This document shows positions 1-7,039 of a stretch of 34,845 nt of DNA, piece by piece (the stretch's first letter is position 1; every line of letters begins with the position of its first letter). Source of the DNA: JACQLN01 sp049274895 (GTDB taxonomy: Bacteria; Patescibacteriota; Minisyncoccia; JACQLN01); assembly GCA_049274895.1 (NCBI GenBank), contig JBASTM010000023.1, positions 1 through 34,845 of the forward strand, written 5' to 3'. A program made the translations under genes and the position numbers. Below the pieces are notes generated by a model, which saw nothing but the letters and a program-made list of their open reading frames with translations, was not told where the DNA came from and did not search any database.

Positions 1-1271
1 ATCTTGATCTCGGGGATGTCGACTTCGTTTAGAGAAATTTCGGCAAATTTGTCTGGAGTTATAACAGTGGCTACGACACTGCCGTTGGTGATGTTATCTG
101 ATTTTTTTAAGTCAAACCCGGTCAGAACGCCGCCAAAAGGCGCGCGGATGTAATAATCGGCCAGTTTTTCTTGGGCGTCCAAAAGCGCGTTTTCTTTTTG
201 TCTGACAACAAGTTCCTGCGAAGCCAGATCCAAATCATCTGTTCCTCTTTTAACATCGGCCCAAGATTCTTTTTTTTCCGCTATGGCGCGCCGATCGGTT
301 TCAATGGAATTTTTTGAATCAAGCAGGGTATTCAGGCGTGAATTTATTTTTGTAGCGTAATCAGCCAAAGAACTTTGGTGCGCGGCTAGAGTGGCCGGAG
401 TGTTTAGATTACGTTCCGACAATTCTTTTTTTACCAGATCCAAAAGATTACTCGCGCTTTTTACGGCATCAGCCGCGTTTTTTACCGTCTCATAACTTTC
501 GCTCGCTAAGTTTTCTATGGCGGCATCGCCCGAGGATCTCGTAACGGTTTTATAGCTGACAAAAGTTTTATCGTAACTGTTTCTGGCCGCGATATATTTA
601 TTGGCGGAGTCGGTTTTTATGGTTACAACAGCACTGTTATAACTTTTGACCATATCGGTATAAGCCGCGATATTGTCTTGCCCTGTAGTTATATTTTTGC
701 CGTAAAAAACATCTTGCAGACCGGAGATAATGGAGGGTAGATCCAGAAAAGCATCAGCTATATTGTTAAAAGTTTCATCATAATCTTTTTTAAGATTTTC
801 CTCGGCTTGGGCTAAAGAGTTTTGGGTTTGAATCAATGAAAGATCGTCGGCAGGTTTTTTAAGTTTGGCTAAAGCGATTTTAGCGCCCTCTAAGTTGGCC
901 TCGGCATCGCGGACGGCTTTTTGAGCCTCGCGTGTATCCAATTGGGCAATCAACGTGCCAGCTCTGACTTCATTGCCATTTTTGGCGCCGATATAGACCA
1001 CATCGCCGGAAGCTTTAGCTTTTACATCCACTTGGTTGGCGGCCGAAACCTGTCCGCTCGCGGTTACGGCAACGGTTAAAGTTCCTCTTTCCACCGCGGC
1101 TAAAACGTAGCGAGTTTCAGTATTATTGCCGCTCCAAATGCCAATGCCCCAATAAACCGCAAAAACAATAACAGCCGCTATAACCAAGCTTGTTATTTTA
1201 CGGTCGGCCGCGAATCGGATTAGCGCGCCTAAATACTTATAGGAGGCAATTTTTTGATAGATTTGTTTCAT
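1..1271 (-). CDS. HlyD/RND-type membrane fusion (periplasmic adaptor) protein, 3' end cut off
   Basis: I translated this from the start at 1271; 423 residues are visible and the frame runs off the left edge without a stop. Residues about 27-46 form one membrane anchor. A biotinyl-lipoyl-like half follows at about 60-110 (VTASGQVSAANQVDVKAKAS, then GTLIAQLD), then a long Ala/Lys/Glu-rich region at about 115-345 that should form the coiled-coil hairpin. The second lipoyl half (YYIRAPFGGVLTGF) and the start of the beta-barrel (ATVITPDKFAEISLNEVDIPEI) come last. Known family role: the adaptor links an inner-membrane exporter (MacB-type ABC or RND) to the outside. The exporter genes would lie to the left, beyond the window. 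The start codon follows a plausible promoter at 1284-1312. Family identity is secure; the transported substrate is unknown. Confidence 0.88.
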   Translation of the reverse strand, partial: MKQIYQKIASYKYLGALIRFAADRKITSLVIAAVIVFAVYWGIGIWSGNNTETRYVLAAVERGTLTVAVTASGQVSAANQVDVKAKASGDVVYIGAKNGNEVRAGTLIAQLDTREAQKAVRDAEANLEGAKIALAKLKKPADDLSLIQTQNSLAQAEENLKKDYDETFNNIADAFLDLPSIISGLQDVFYGKNITTGQDNIAAYTDMVKSYNSAVVTIKTDSANKYIAARNSYDKTFVSYKTVTRSSGDAAIENLASESYETVKNAADAVKSASNLLDLVKKELSERNLNTPATLAAHQSSLADYATKINSRLNTLLDSKNSIETDRRAIAEKKESWADVKRGTDDLDLASQELVVRQKENALLDAQEKLADYYIRAPFGGVLTGFDLKKSDNITNGSVVATVITPDKFAEISLNEVDIPEIK

Positions 1272-1283
1272 TGATCGTTCTTG

Positions 1284-1312
1284 AATATATAATATCTATA
1301 ATTTAATGTAAA
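1284..1312 (-). promoter_or_regulatory. Sigma70-like promoter for the membrane fusion gene
   Basis: On the minus strand, TTTACA (1307-1312) and TATATT (1284-1289) are separated by 17 bases. The start codon lies 12 bases beyond the -10 box. The promoter is back-to-back with the one for the gene at 1371. Confidence 0.5.
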
Positions 1313-1323
1313 GCCCAACGCTT

Positions 1324-1352
1324 TTGACATCAAATATATACTTTGTTATAAT
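1324..1352 (+). promoter_or_regulatory. Perfect consensus sigma70 promoter
   Basis: TTGACA (1324-1329), a 17-base spacer and TATAAT (1347-1352). The expected transcription start is about 1359, giving a leader of about 12 A-rich bases and no Shine-Dalgarno sequence before the ATG at 1371. This is the strongest promoter in the window. Confidence 0.8.
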
Positions 1353-1370
1353 GCGCCAAAATTAAAAAAT

Positions 1371-1985
1371 ATGGCTTACACCAAACGCAACAATAATAAT
1401 CAGCCTTCTAACGAGCTTTTTGCCGGATTAGGCCTAATAGCCCTGATAATTGGGTCTTTATACTTGGTTTTTGACCCCACCAAAAATGCCACCCGGACCG
1501 AAGATGCTGCGGCGGCGGAGTACGTTTACGACCTTTCCGGCTGGTACCTTTATCAAACCAAGGTGAATAATTTTTTCCAGATAAAATATCCTAACGACTG
1601 GCTACGCGCCTACGCCAACGGCTTTGAGGGCGAAGAATATTTTGAAGCCCGAACGCCCAGCGCCGGAATAATCCTTAGAGTCTGGGCGAGAACGAACGAA
1701 AGATATCCTAATCTTAACTCGTTTATGGACGAAATTAATTCCATCAATAAAGCCAGTTCCGGTTTTCGTATTTTGAAAGAACGGAAAATTACGATTGCCG
1801 GCCGGCCGGCAATCCAAAGAGAGGGCTATAACACCTTGGACGGATATTTTTCTGTAGCTACGTATATATTCGACCAAGATGCTGTCGTGGAGTTCTATAC
1901 CGATCTCCCCGAAGCCCAAAAGATTTCGTCTTACTACGTCACCCTCCACAACACTCTGCTTGATACTTTTAACTTCATTAATTAA
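1371..1985 (+). CDS. Membrane-anchored PsbP/Mog1-like domain protein
   Basis: 204 residues. A short polar N-terminus is followed by one membrane segment (about 18-34, LFAGLGLIALIIGSLYLVF) and then a soluble domain. The domain opens with FFQIKYPNDW and ends with LHNTLLDTFNFIN. This opening (ferry-type KYPxDW) and ending (DTFxF) is characteristic of the PsbP/Mog1-like fold found in many small anchored bacterial proteins, including those of candidate phyla. No catalytic motif is visible, and the function is unknown. It has its own strong promoter and is followed by a hairpin at 1990-2013, so it appears monocistronic. The start is supported by the promoter position and by the anchor beginning shortly after it. 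Confidence 0.75.
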   Translation: MAYTKRNNNNQPSNELFAGLGLIALIIGSLYLVFDPTKNATRTEDAAAAEYVYDLSGWYLYQTKVNNFFQIKYPNDWLRAYANGFEGEEYFEARTPSAGIILRVWARTNERYPNLNSFMDEINSINKASSGFRILKERKITIAGRPAIQREGYNTLDGYFSVATYIFDQDAVVEFYTDLPEAQKISSYYVTLHNTLLDTFNFIN

Positions 1986-1989
1986 AAAA

Positions 1990-2013
1990 GAACACGGACG
2001 AGTGTCCGTGTTC
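1990..2013. terminator. Bidirectional intrinsic terminator
   Basis: A perfect 10-base stem (GAACACGGAC / GTCCGTGTTC) with a GAGT loop lies between convergent genes. On the minus strand it is followed by CTTTTTT, the better U-tract, serving the LemA-like/TPM-like pair. The plus-strand side has only TCTTT. Confidence 0.75.
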
Positions 2014-2041
2014 TCACTCTTTAAGAAAGAACTGTATAGTT

Positions 2042-2602
2042 TTACTCCAACTTGAGGGGCTCTTCTCTTTTTGTTCCAAAGACGCTTTGGGTTCTGTCCG
2101 AAGTGACAATGGCATACTCTGCCATATCAATCTTTGGATAGCTACCCAACATATTGTAGAACCGGCCCGAGGTAGTAGCTCGGGTGTATTTCTCGTAGGC
2201 CTGCTTTCTAGACACCAGTTCCGTCTGGGCCTGTTGGAATCTTTTCCGGAAGGTTTCTATCGACTGCTGGATTTGGACGAAAATACCCGAGTCCAGCGTG
2301 GGGTTCTGCTCCTGGATGAACTGGAACAGGGCTTGGGAACCGGCGGCGCCGTATCTGTCCGTCATGGCTTCCCGGTAGAGTTCCTTCAATTGGTTAGTGT
2401 ACATCCTCGGCACCTGCGACTTTTCCAGAACTTCTTTGAAGCCGTTGTCGTAAACATTCTGGTTGTCGGTATACTGGGCCTGGATTTGGATCTCGAAGTC
2501 GTTGCAGGTGTTCTGAAAGCCGATGTATCCCATAGCCAGAGACACGCCCATGAACACCAGAACTCCCAGAATCGCGAGCGGGATGAGGATCCACTTCTTC
2601 AT
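2042..2602 (-). CDS. LemA-like membrane-anchored helical protein
   Basis: 186 residues. An N-terminal membrane segment (about 4-26) is followed by an almost wholly helical, Gln/Glu-rich domain. The arrangement (anchor, ND near residue 34, QAQYTDNQNVYDNGFKEVLE, then a long helix FRKRFQQAQTELVSRKQAY, then GRFYNMLGSYPKI) resembles LemA proteins, though the canonical RRxDLIPNL motif is not intact. The start is supported by a strong AAAGGAG 7 bases upstream. It lies 25 bases after the TPM-like gene and shares its transcript. LemA genes commonly sit beside TPM-domain genes, which supports both assignments. The exact role of such pairs is not established. The identification is moderate, not certain. 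Confidence 0.5.
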   Translation of the reverse strand: MKKWILIPLAILGVLVFMGVSLAMGYIGFQNTCNDFEIQIQAQYTDNQNVYDNGFKEVLEKSQVPRMYTNQLKELYREAMTDRYGAAGSQALFQFIQEQNPTLDSGIFVQIQQSIETFRKRFQQAQTELVSRKQAYEKYTRATTSGRFYNMLGSYPKIDMAEYAIVTSDRTQSVFGTKREEPLKLE

Positions 2603-2627
2603 TGCTTACTCCTTTTCGTTGCGAGGT

Positions 2628-3713
2628 TTAGTATCTGTCTCCAAAAGGATCTTCCTTCCAAAAAAATACCGTCATACCAACCGACAGCATGGTGCCGATG
2701 GTAAAAAGAATCAAAGTACCAGCGGTACCAGGTTGGGCTCCGGCCATCAAGTACTTGAAGTCATCCATACTGCGGTAGATGAACTTCTGATCGGTTAGCT
2801 GGTGAATTTGCAGGCCGATGTCGTCTCTCCTCTCCAAAGTGCCGATGCCCAGTATGGCGTCGCGGAGTTCCACTTTTAGATCTTCCGCGATACTCCATGA
2901 AAACACACTGACCCACTTAATCTGGGGGTAATTGGGCACCCCGGCTACTATAACCAGATCGTTTTTCTTGCCACCGATCCAGACTTCTTCCAGGGCATAG
3001 GTGTATTCGGATTCGTCTAAACCAACAGCCACGAAAACAATATTCACCCACTTTTTGGCGCCTAGATCGGCGTTGATTTCACTAAGCATTGTATTCCACT
3101 GTTTAATATCCGGAACCTCAACCCCTACCACTAAAAAGCGATCACAGTGGTAATAGTCATAAACCTTATTGGGATATGGTGGAAGATAGGCCTTGAACTT
3201 ATCAGCCGCGCCGGTGCGCCTCAAAATGCTGCCCGGGTTGGCCTTGATGTAATTTACAAAACCGTGGGCTTGGGCCGTGGGGTCGCCGATATGTGTTTGG
3301 GTCCACCGAGGCGGCTCGTGCACACCTTGGTCGTCAATGCGGTCTATGGTTATCCGCCAATCTTCACGGTTTGAGGTGTAAGCGTTCCAGTCAAAATCGT
3401 GACTATGGCGATAGCACGTATCCCAGCAAGTATCACAACCATCCTTGCCGCAGTTGCAGGGGTGCGGGTTACAAGGATAAGAATGTCCACACGATACTTT
3501 ATCCTTTTCTTTGTTAACTACCCTACCGCTCCAAACCTCAACATCTTGAGTGGATTGCCAGCGGGCCATAAAAAAACCTACCACAACAACTACTAAAAGC
3601 ACCGCCTGCTGCAGAAAAAACTCCTTAAATGTGATTCTCCCTTTTGAGATTATCAGGCCAACTAAGCCGATAATCACTGGAACTAGCATAATCATGCACA
3701 CATAAACCGGCAT
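2628..3713 (-). CDS. TPM-domain-like membrane protein with an N-terminal Cys/His cluster
   Basis: 361 residues. Two membrane segments (about 5-23 and 34-50) are followed by a Cys/His-rich cluster: Cys 75, 81, 86, 88, 93, 96, 100 and His 77, 84, 103, 105. A soluble domain follows, and a third membrane segment lies near the C-terminus (about 330-352). Residues about 195-290 (NIVFVAVGLDESEYTYALEE, then IGGKKNDLVIVAGV) follow the TPM pattern of a strand, a helix ending in W.IG, and a strand rich in Val. A strong AAAGGAGAG precedes the start. It is the first gene of a two-gene operon with the LemA-like gene. The Cys cluster could bind zinc or form disulfides. TPM membership is my inference from the pattern and the neighbour, not a search result. 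Confidence 0.45.
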   Translation of the reverse strand: MPVYVCMIMLVPVIIGLVGLIISKGRITFKEFFLQQAVLLVVVVVGFFMARWQSTQDVEVWSGRVVNKEKDKVSCGHSYPCNPHPCNCGKDGCDTCWDTCYRHSHDFDWNAYTSNREDWRITIDRIDDQGVHEPPRWTQTHIGDPTAQAHGFVNYIKANPGSILRRTGAADKFKAYLPPYPNKVYDYYHCDRFLVVGVEVPDIKQWNTMLSEINADLGAKKWVNIVFVAVGLDESEYTYALEEVWIGGKKNDLVIVAGVPNYPQIKWVSVFSWSIAEDLKVELRDAILGIGTLERRDDIGLQIHQLTDQKFIYRSMDDFKYLMAGAQPGTAGTLILFTIGTMLSVGMTVFFWKEDPFGDRY

Positions 3714-3732
3714 AAAGACTCTCCTTTCTGCT

Positions 3733-3772
3733 TGTGTGATTTTAATGAACCATCCGTTTGATCGTGTGTGAT
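3733..3772. promoter_or_regulatory. Direct repeat, candidate operator for the ribbon-helix-helix regulator
   Basis: TGTGTGAT occurs at 3733-3740 and 3765-3772, start to start 32 bases (about three helical turns). The second copy overlaps the -10 box and start site of the leftward promoter. Ribbon-helix-helix proteins typically bind short repeats, and the adjacent gene at 3882 encodes one. Binding is inferred. Confidence 0.35.
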
Positions 3773-3799
3773 ACTAACAAATAGATTGTTTTATGTCAA
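3771..3799 (-). promoter_or_regulatory. Promoter for the TPM-like/LemA-like operon
   Basis: On the minus strand, TTGACA (3794-3799), a 17-base spacer and TAGTAT (3771-3776). The transcription start is expected near 3764, so the leader is about 50 bases. Confidence 0.55.
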
Positions 3800-3812
3800 T
3801 GGTAAATTATGG

Positions 3813-3842
3813 TTGACAGATTTATTTAGTTACTGGTACACT
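3813..3842 (+). promoter_or_regulatory. Promoter for the ribbon-helix-helix gene
   Basis: TTGACA (3813-3818), an 18-base spacer and TACACT (3837-3842). Its -35 box lies 13 bases from that of the divergent promoter, so one regulator could control both. Confidence 0.6.
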
Positions 3843-3881
3843 TTAACAAGTTCCTTAACCCCATAATAAAGGAGAGTCCAG

Positions 3882-4106
3882 ATGGGAAAGACCCGTGTCC
3901 AGTTCGACTTCTCAGAGCGGGCGCTTAAGCGCCTAGACGATCTGATTGAGACAACAGGGGCCTCTAGCAGGGCCGAAGTGGTCCGCCACGCTCTGCAGTG
4001 GTACGATTGGCTCGTCAAGCTGTACGAGGAGGGCGCGACCTTCTACGCAAAGCCAAAGAAAGAAGGCGACGCTTTACAGGAAATCCCATTTCTAGGTGAT
4101 AGGTGA
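3882..4106 (+). CDS. Ribbon-helix-helix (CopG/MetJ-type) transcriptional regulator
   Basis: 74 residues. The N-terminal strand (RVQFDFS, about 5-11) would pair in a dimer and contact DNA. It is followed by helix A (ERALKRLDDLIETTG) and helix B (SRAEVVRHALQWYDWLVKLY), with the usual S-R-A-E-V-V-R-H-A turn. The C-terminal 20 residues are a charged tail. The start is fixed by AAAGGAGAG 7 bases upstream and by the promoter at 3813-3842. It is divergent from the TPM-like/LemA-like operon, so it may autoregulate and control that pair. An antitoxin role is possible for this fold, but no toxin-like gene follows it. Its GC-rich codon choice differs from most core genes here. Confidence 0.85.
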   Translation: MGKTRVQFDFSERALKRLDDLIETTGASSRAEVVRHALQWYDWLVKLYEEGATFYAKPKKEGDALQEIPFLGDR

Positions 4107-4164
4107 AATGAAGTGAGGTAAGTTCTAGGGGTGTTCGGTATCCCCTGATAAACTGTATTTAGTT

Positions 4165-4546
4165 CATTCAAATAGTGGAGAGGCCAAGAACCGAGCCGCA
4201 GGGCTTCGTTTCCGACGGGTCTCGCGAGCCCTGTTAAGCGGCAGATTTTTGATGTGATGTCTGCCGTCAGACCAATAGAAGAAGCTGGCGCACAAGCAGT
4301 GGTGTGCGGCCAAGTCCGGGAATGGCTCTACCAATGGTCTGAACATCCCGACGGCTACGGACAGGTAAAGCGTATTGACGCAGTCCCTTAAGTGGGCGCC
4401 TGAGCCGAGGAAAGGAGTGCTGATCTCTGCAACGGGAACAGCGTAACGGTTCTGACCCGTCGCCGGGACAGGACCAGGCAGGGCTGCCATCGGCCGCCAC
4501 TCCTCTCTCCACTTCCGGCAGCACTTCCCAGTGCTGCCTTTTTTAT
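4165..4546 (+). ncRNA. Candidate structured non-coding RNA of unknown family
   Basis: The 532 bases between the regulator gene and rarA hold no convincing coding frame but are GC-rich and highly self-complementary. GCCG (4195-4198) pairs with CGGC (4239-4242), enclosing CAGGGCT (4199-4205) / AGCCCTG (4227-4233). GGCAGA (4240-4245) pairs with TCTGCC (4260-4265) and competes for the same bases as the outer stem. CAGACCA (4268-4274) pairs with TGGTCTG (4335-4341), ACGGG (4432-4436) with CCCGT (4456-4460), and AGGAGTG (4413-4419) with CACTCCT (4498-4504). A perfect terminator closes the region. I compared it by eye with RNase P, tmRNA, SRP, 6S and group II domain V and saw no match. No promoter is clear, so it may be read through from the regulator gene. 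Confidence 0.5.
4517..4544 (+). terminator. Intrinsic terminator
   Basis: A 9-base perfect stem (GGCAGCACT / AGTGCTGCC) with a TCCC loop is followed at once by six T. It ends the transcript of the structured region. Confidence 0.9.
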
Positions 4547-4559
4547 TTACCAAAATTCG

Positions 4560-4591
4560 TATACCGAATATACGATCGTATATTCGGTATA
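4560..4591. repeat. Perfect 32-base palindrome, family A
   Basis: Both arms match exactly with no spacer. The ends read ATACCG and CGGTAT, and the centre reads ATACGATCGTAT. It lies 48 bases before rarA. The same ends and centre recur at 9636-9669 inside a gene, with a different but again self-complementary filler. It may act as a cruciform, a binding site or a mobile palindrome. Confidence 0.85.
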
Positions 4592-4638
4592 TGTTCGTGG
4601 TATACATATAAAGGTGTGGGGAGTAAGATAATAGCATT

Positions 4639-5766
4639 ATGCCCGAACCGCTGGCTGCTAAAATAAGGCCAAAAAATCTTAATGAGTTTATAGGCCAAGA
4701 ACACTTGGTCGGCCCGGCCAAACCTTTAAGGGTTGCTGTTGAAAAGAAGCATCTGTTTTCATTCGTGTTGTGGGGGCCGCCGGGCGTAGGCAAAACCACG
4801 CTGGCTAAAATCTACGCTCAAAGTTTGGATGCCCGGCTATACGAACTTTCGGCCGTTTCGGCCGGTAAAGATGATATCAAGAAAATTATAAAAGACCCAT
4901 CGGCGCATCCTAAAGTTCTTTTTCTGGATGAGATTCACCGCTTTAACAAAGCCCAGCAGGATTTTTTACTACCTTATGTTGAAAGCGGCCAGCTGACGCT
5001 GATCGGTGCCACTACCGAAAACCCCAGTTTTGAAGTTATCTCTCCCCTGCTGTCCCGATGCCGAGTTTTTGTTTTGAACGAGCTTTCCAGCGACGAGATG
5101 GTAAAAATTATAGCCCGCACCGGCTTGAAAATAGATTCCGATTCCCAAGACTGGCTGGTGGCTATGGCCAACGGCGACGCCCGCCAAGCCATTGGGCTTT
5201 TGGAAGCCACGCAGAATCTTTACGGAAAAATCACAGTTGATAATCTAAAAAACGCTCTACAGTCTAAGTTTCTAAGATATGATAAGAAGGGTGAGGAACA
5301 TTACAACACCATCAGCGCGTTTATAAAAAGTATGCGGGCGAGCCAGCCCGACGCCGCGGTTTATTACCTAGCCCGGATGATAGATTCCGGCGAAGACCCT
5401 AAGTTTATAGCGCGGCGTATGGTCATTTTTGCCAGCGAGGATGTTGGTCTGGCCCAGCCGACGGCTTTAGTGGTGGCGAACGACGTTTTTAGGGCTTGCG
5501 AGACCATAGGGCTACCTGAATGCGGCATCAATCTGGCGCATGGAGTGGTTTATCTGGCACAATGTAAGAAGGACCGCCGGGCTTACGATGCTTATATGGC
5601 TGCCATGGCCGATGTTAAAAAACACGGCAACCTGCCCATCCCCCTAAAAATCCGCAACGCGCCCACTAAACTGATGAAAGAAATGGGTTACGGCAAGGGA
5701 TACGAGAAATATACTAGAGAAGATTTATTGCCAGAGAAATTAAAAGATAAAAAATATCTTACATAA
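4639..5766 (+). CDS. rarA: Replication-associated recombination protein A (RarA/MgsA AAA+ ATPase)
   Basis: 375 residues, shorter than the roughly 430-450 of most RarA proteins. The N-terminus reads PLAAKIRPKNLNEFIGQEHL, typical of the family. Walker A is GPPGVGKTT (46-54) and Walker B is FLDEIHRFNKAQQD (about 95-108). Sensor 1 is IGATTENPSF and the arginine finger is in LLSRCRVF. The C-terminal part keeps FIKSMRASQPDAAVYYLARM and ARRMVIFASEDVGLAQP, the conserved tetramerisation and processing domain. Known role: a clamp-loader-like ATPase acting at stalled replication forks with SSB. The start lies 6 bases after GATAAT (4627-4632), hinting at a leaderless mRNA, though no good -35 box is visible. 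The next gene starts 3 bases after the stop. Confidence 0.95.
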   Translation: MPEPLAAKIRPKNLNEFIGQEHLVGPAKPLRVAVEKKHLFSFVLWGPPGVGKTTLAKIYAQSLDARLYELSAVSAGKDDIKKIIKDPSAHPKVLFLDEIHRFNKAQQDFLLPYVESGQLTLIGATTENPSFEVISPLLSRCRVFVLNELSSDEMVKIIARTGLKIDSDSQDWLVAMANGDARQAIGLLEATQNLYGKITVDNLKNALQSKFLRYDKKGEEHYNTISAFIKSMRASQPDAAVYYLARMIDSGEDPKFIARRMVIFASEDVGLAQPTALVVANDVFRACETIGLPECGINLAHGVVYLAQCKKDRRAYDAYMAAMADVKKHGNLPIPLKIRNAPTKLMKEMGYGKGYEKYTREDLLPEKLKDKKYLT

Positions 5767-5769
5767 TTT

Positions 5770-6099
5770 ATGCAAAAAATTAAACAGATTTTTCTAAATA
5801 CTATTCCTGTATTAATAATGATCGGATTGATTCCGCTTATAATTAATGATTATTTGCTAACAGGGCTATATATAGCAATAATACTTACTTCTTTTTTAAT
5901 TAAAAAAGAACCTAAAGATATTTTTGTCTTTGGTTTTGGTTTTGTTGTTATGATTATTTTTGAGTATCTTTTTATAAAAACAGGAGTTGAGATTTTTAAC
6001 CGGAATACTTTGCTTGGAGTTATGCCATTATGGTTGCCTTTTCTTTGGGGTTATGGATTTGTTGTTATTAAAAGATCAGTTTTAATCCTTAATACCTAA
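5770..6099 (+). CDS. Small integral membrane protein of unknown function
   Basis: 109 residues, strongly hydrophobic, with about four membrane segments (roughly 9-27, 31-45, 50-68 and 80-103). Only short polar loops connect them (KKEPKD, KTGVEIFNRN). No catalytic or family motif is recognised. It begins 3 bases after rarA and ends 1 base before the next gene, so it is probably translated from the rarA transcript. Its AT-rich codon use is stronger than its neighbours. It could be an unannotated accessory subunit or a small transporter-like protein, but nothing supports a specific role. Confidence 0.6.
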   Translation: MQKIKQIFLNTIPVLIMIGLIPLIINDYLLTGLYIAIILTSFLIKKEPKDIFVFGFGFVVMIIFEYLFIKTGVEIFNRNTLLGVMPLWLPFLWGYGFVVIKRSVLILNT

Positions 6100-6100
6100 A

Positions 6101-6532
6101 ATGAATCCAGAACAACAACTAGACCGGCAGAAGGAAATGTTTTTAGAGCACTTAAAAGACGAGATTGGACGGGCGGCTTTGGAGATGGGTGTTGAACTTA
6201 CGGCCGAGGAGTTGCGGGTGGCCTGGCGTGGCGCCGAGACTGACGAGGAAAAATTGGTGCCTTTCAAACTAGGTGAACGCGAGGCCAAACTTTCGGTGCA
6301 CGCTATGGATTCTCCCGAGGACAGTGAAGATCGGCGCCGGTATGGGGCGCAAAGCTTGGTTCTTAGAGCCACCGCTTGTTTAAGGGGCGCTCCGGAAACA
6401 GCCGCCGAATGCCTTAAGTACGCCCACGATGTTTGGGATGGAAAATACGTCTGGAACGAGAAAGATATTCCCCAACCAACATCCGAAACAATCTTGGATG
6501 TTGAATCAGAAGAAAAAAAGAAAGCCGCTTAA
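6101..6532 (+). CDS. Hypothetical acidic soluble protein
   Basis: 143 residues, charged and Glu-rich, with no membrane segment or signal peptide. The predicted pattern is helical (DRQKEMFLEHLKDEIGRAAL, then ATACLRGAPETAAECLKYAH), with an acidic, low-complexity tail ending EEKKKAA. No recognised motif or fold signature is visible. The start is 1 base after the stop of the membrane-protein gene, so it is likely co-translated with rarA and that gene. Codon use is ordinary for the window, which argues that it is a real gene. No function can be assigned. Confidence 0.6.
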   Translation: MNPEQQLDRQKEMFLEHLKDEIGRAALEMGVELTAEELRVAWRGAETDEEKLVPFKLGEREAKLSVHAMDSPEDSEDRRRYGAQSLVLRATACLRGAPETAAECLKYAHDVWDGKYVWNEKDIPQPTSETILDVESEEKKKAA

Positions 6533-6566
6533 TATATCATTTTAATTAAAAATTTATAAGTTAACA

Positions 6567-6604
6567 ACATCATCCCAACATACTCCAGTTTGTTGGGGTG
6601 ATGT
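6567..6604. other. Strong hairpin between genes
   Basis: ACATCATCCCAACA (6567-6580) pairs with TGTTGGGGTGATGT (6591-6604) over 14 base pairs with one G-U, around a 10-base loop. It lies only 8 bases before the ATG at 6613 and has no T-run on the plus strand, so it may be a terminator remnant or may influence translation of the next gene. Confidence 0.5.
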
Positions 6605-6612
6605 AAAAATAT

Positions 6613-7032
6613 ATGACAGAGTTTGTAATAAATTATTGGGCGGTGCTGGTGTCGGCTGTGGCCGGCATGGTCGTGGGAGCTTTGTGGTACTCTCCCATAC
6701 TATTTGGCAAGATGTGGATGAAGCTTTCCGGTATGAGTCAGGAAAAAATGGCCGAGGCCAAAAAGAAAAGTATGGTCAAGCCGTACGCCGTATCTTTTAT
6801 CGGTTTATTGGTTATGGCTTATGTATTGGCTCATTTTTTGGCGATTGGTGTAGCGGTAACCGCCAGCGATGCTTTATTGGTGGCTTTTTGGTTGTGGTTA
6901 GGTTTTGTGGTTACCATCAAAATCGGCGATGTGTTGTGGGCAGGTGATCCGGTTAAACTTTATATAATCAATATCGCCCACTATCTGGTGGCTATAGGTG
7001 TGATGGCTGTAATTTTGACTCTTTGGAAATAG
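6613..7032 (+). CDS. DUF1761-family membrane protein
   Basis: 139 residues with four membrane segments (about 8-26, 57-78, 83-103 and 115-136). The first segment ends in GALWYSPILFGKMWMKLSG, the hallmark of DUF1761 proteins. The rest follows the family pattern: FIGLLVMAYVLAHF, then AFWLWLGFV and a final segment near INIAHYLVAIGV. The molecular function of the family is unknown. The gene follows a 14-base hairpin and precedes the hydrolase gene by 7 bases, so the two may be co-transcribed. Confidence 0.85.
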   Translation: MTEFVINYWAVLVSAVAGMVVGALWYSPILFGKMWMKLSGMSQEKMAEAKKKSMVKPYAVSFIGLLVMAYVLAHFLAIGVAVTASDALLVAFWLWLGFVVTIKIGDVLWAGDPVKLYIINIAHYLVAIGVMAVILTLWK

Positions 7033-7039
7033 TAGATTT

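Noticed and set aside
2087..2704. A long plus-strand frame opposite the LemA-like gene
   Set aside because: It is antisense to two genes that have strong Shine-Dalgarno sequences and membrane segments. The translation has no ordered pattern.
3882..4106. Toxin-antitoxin module around the ribbon-helix-helix gene
   Set aside because: No small toxin-like gene follows; the next sequence is the structured non-coding region.
4257..4391. A 44-codon frame on the plus strand within the structured region
   Set aside because: There is no Shine-Dalgarno sequence, no recognised similarity, and the bases take part in several predicted helices. It is left as part of the candidate RNA.
4267..4524. An 85-codon minus-strand frame in the same region
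   Set aside because: The composition (Arg/Pro/Leu-rich, no ordered pattern) looks like an antisense shadow of GC-rich structured sequence, and it would end inside no terminator of its own.
4165..4546. RNase P, tmRNA, SRP or group II intron RNA
   Set aside because: GAGGAAAG at 4407-4414 resembles the start of RNase P helix P4, but the following UCCGGGC and the matching ACAGAAACCCGG are missing. No tmRNA tag frame, SRP loop or intron domain V pattern is present.
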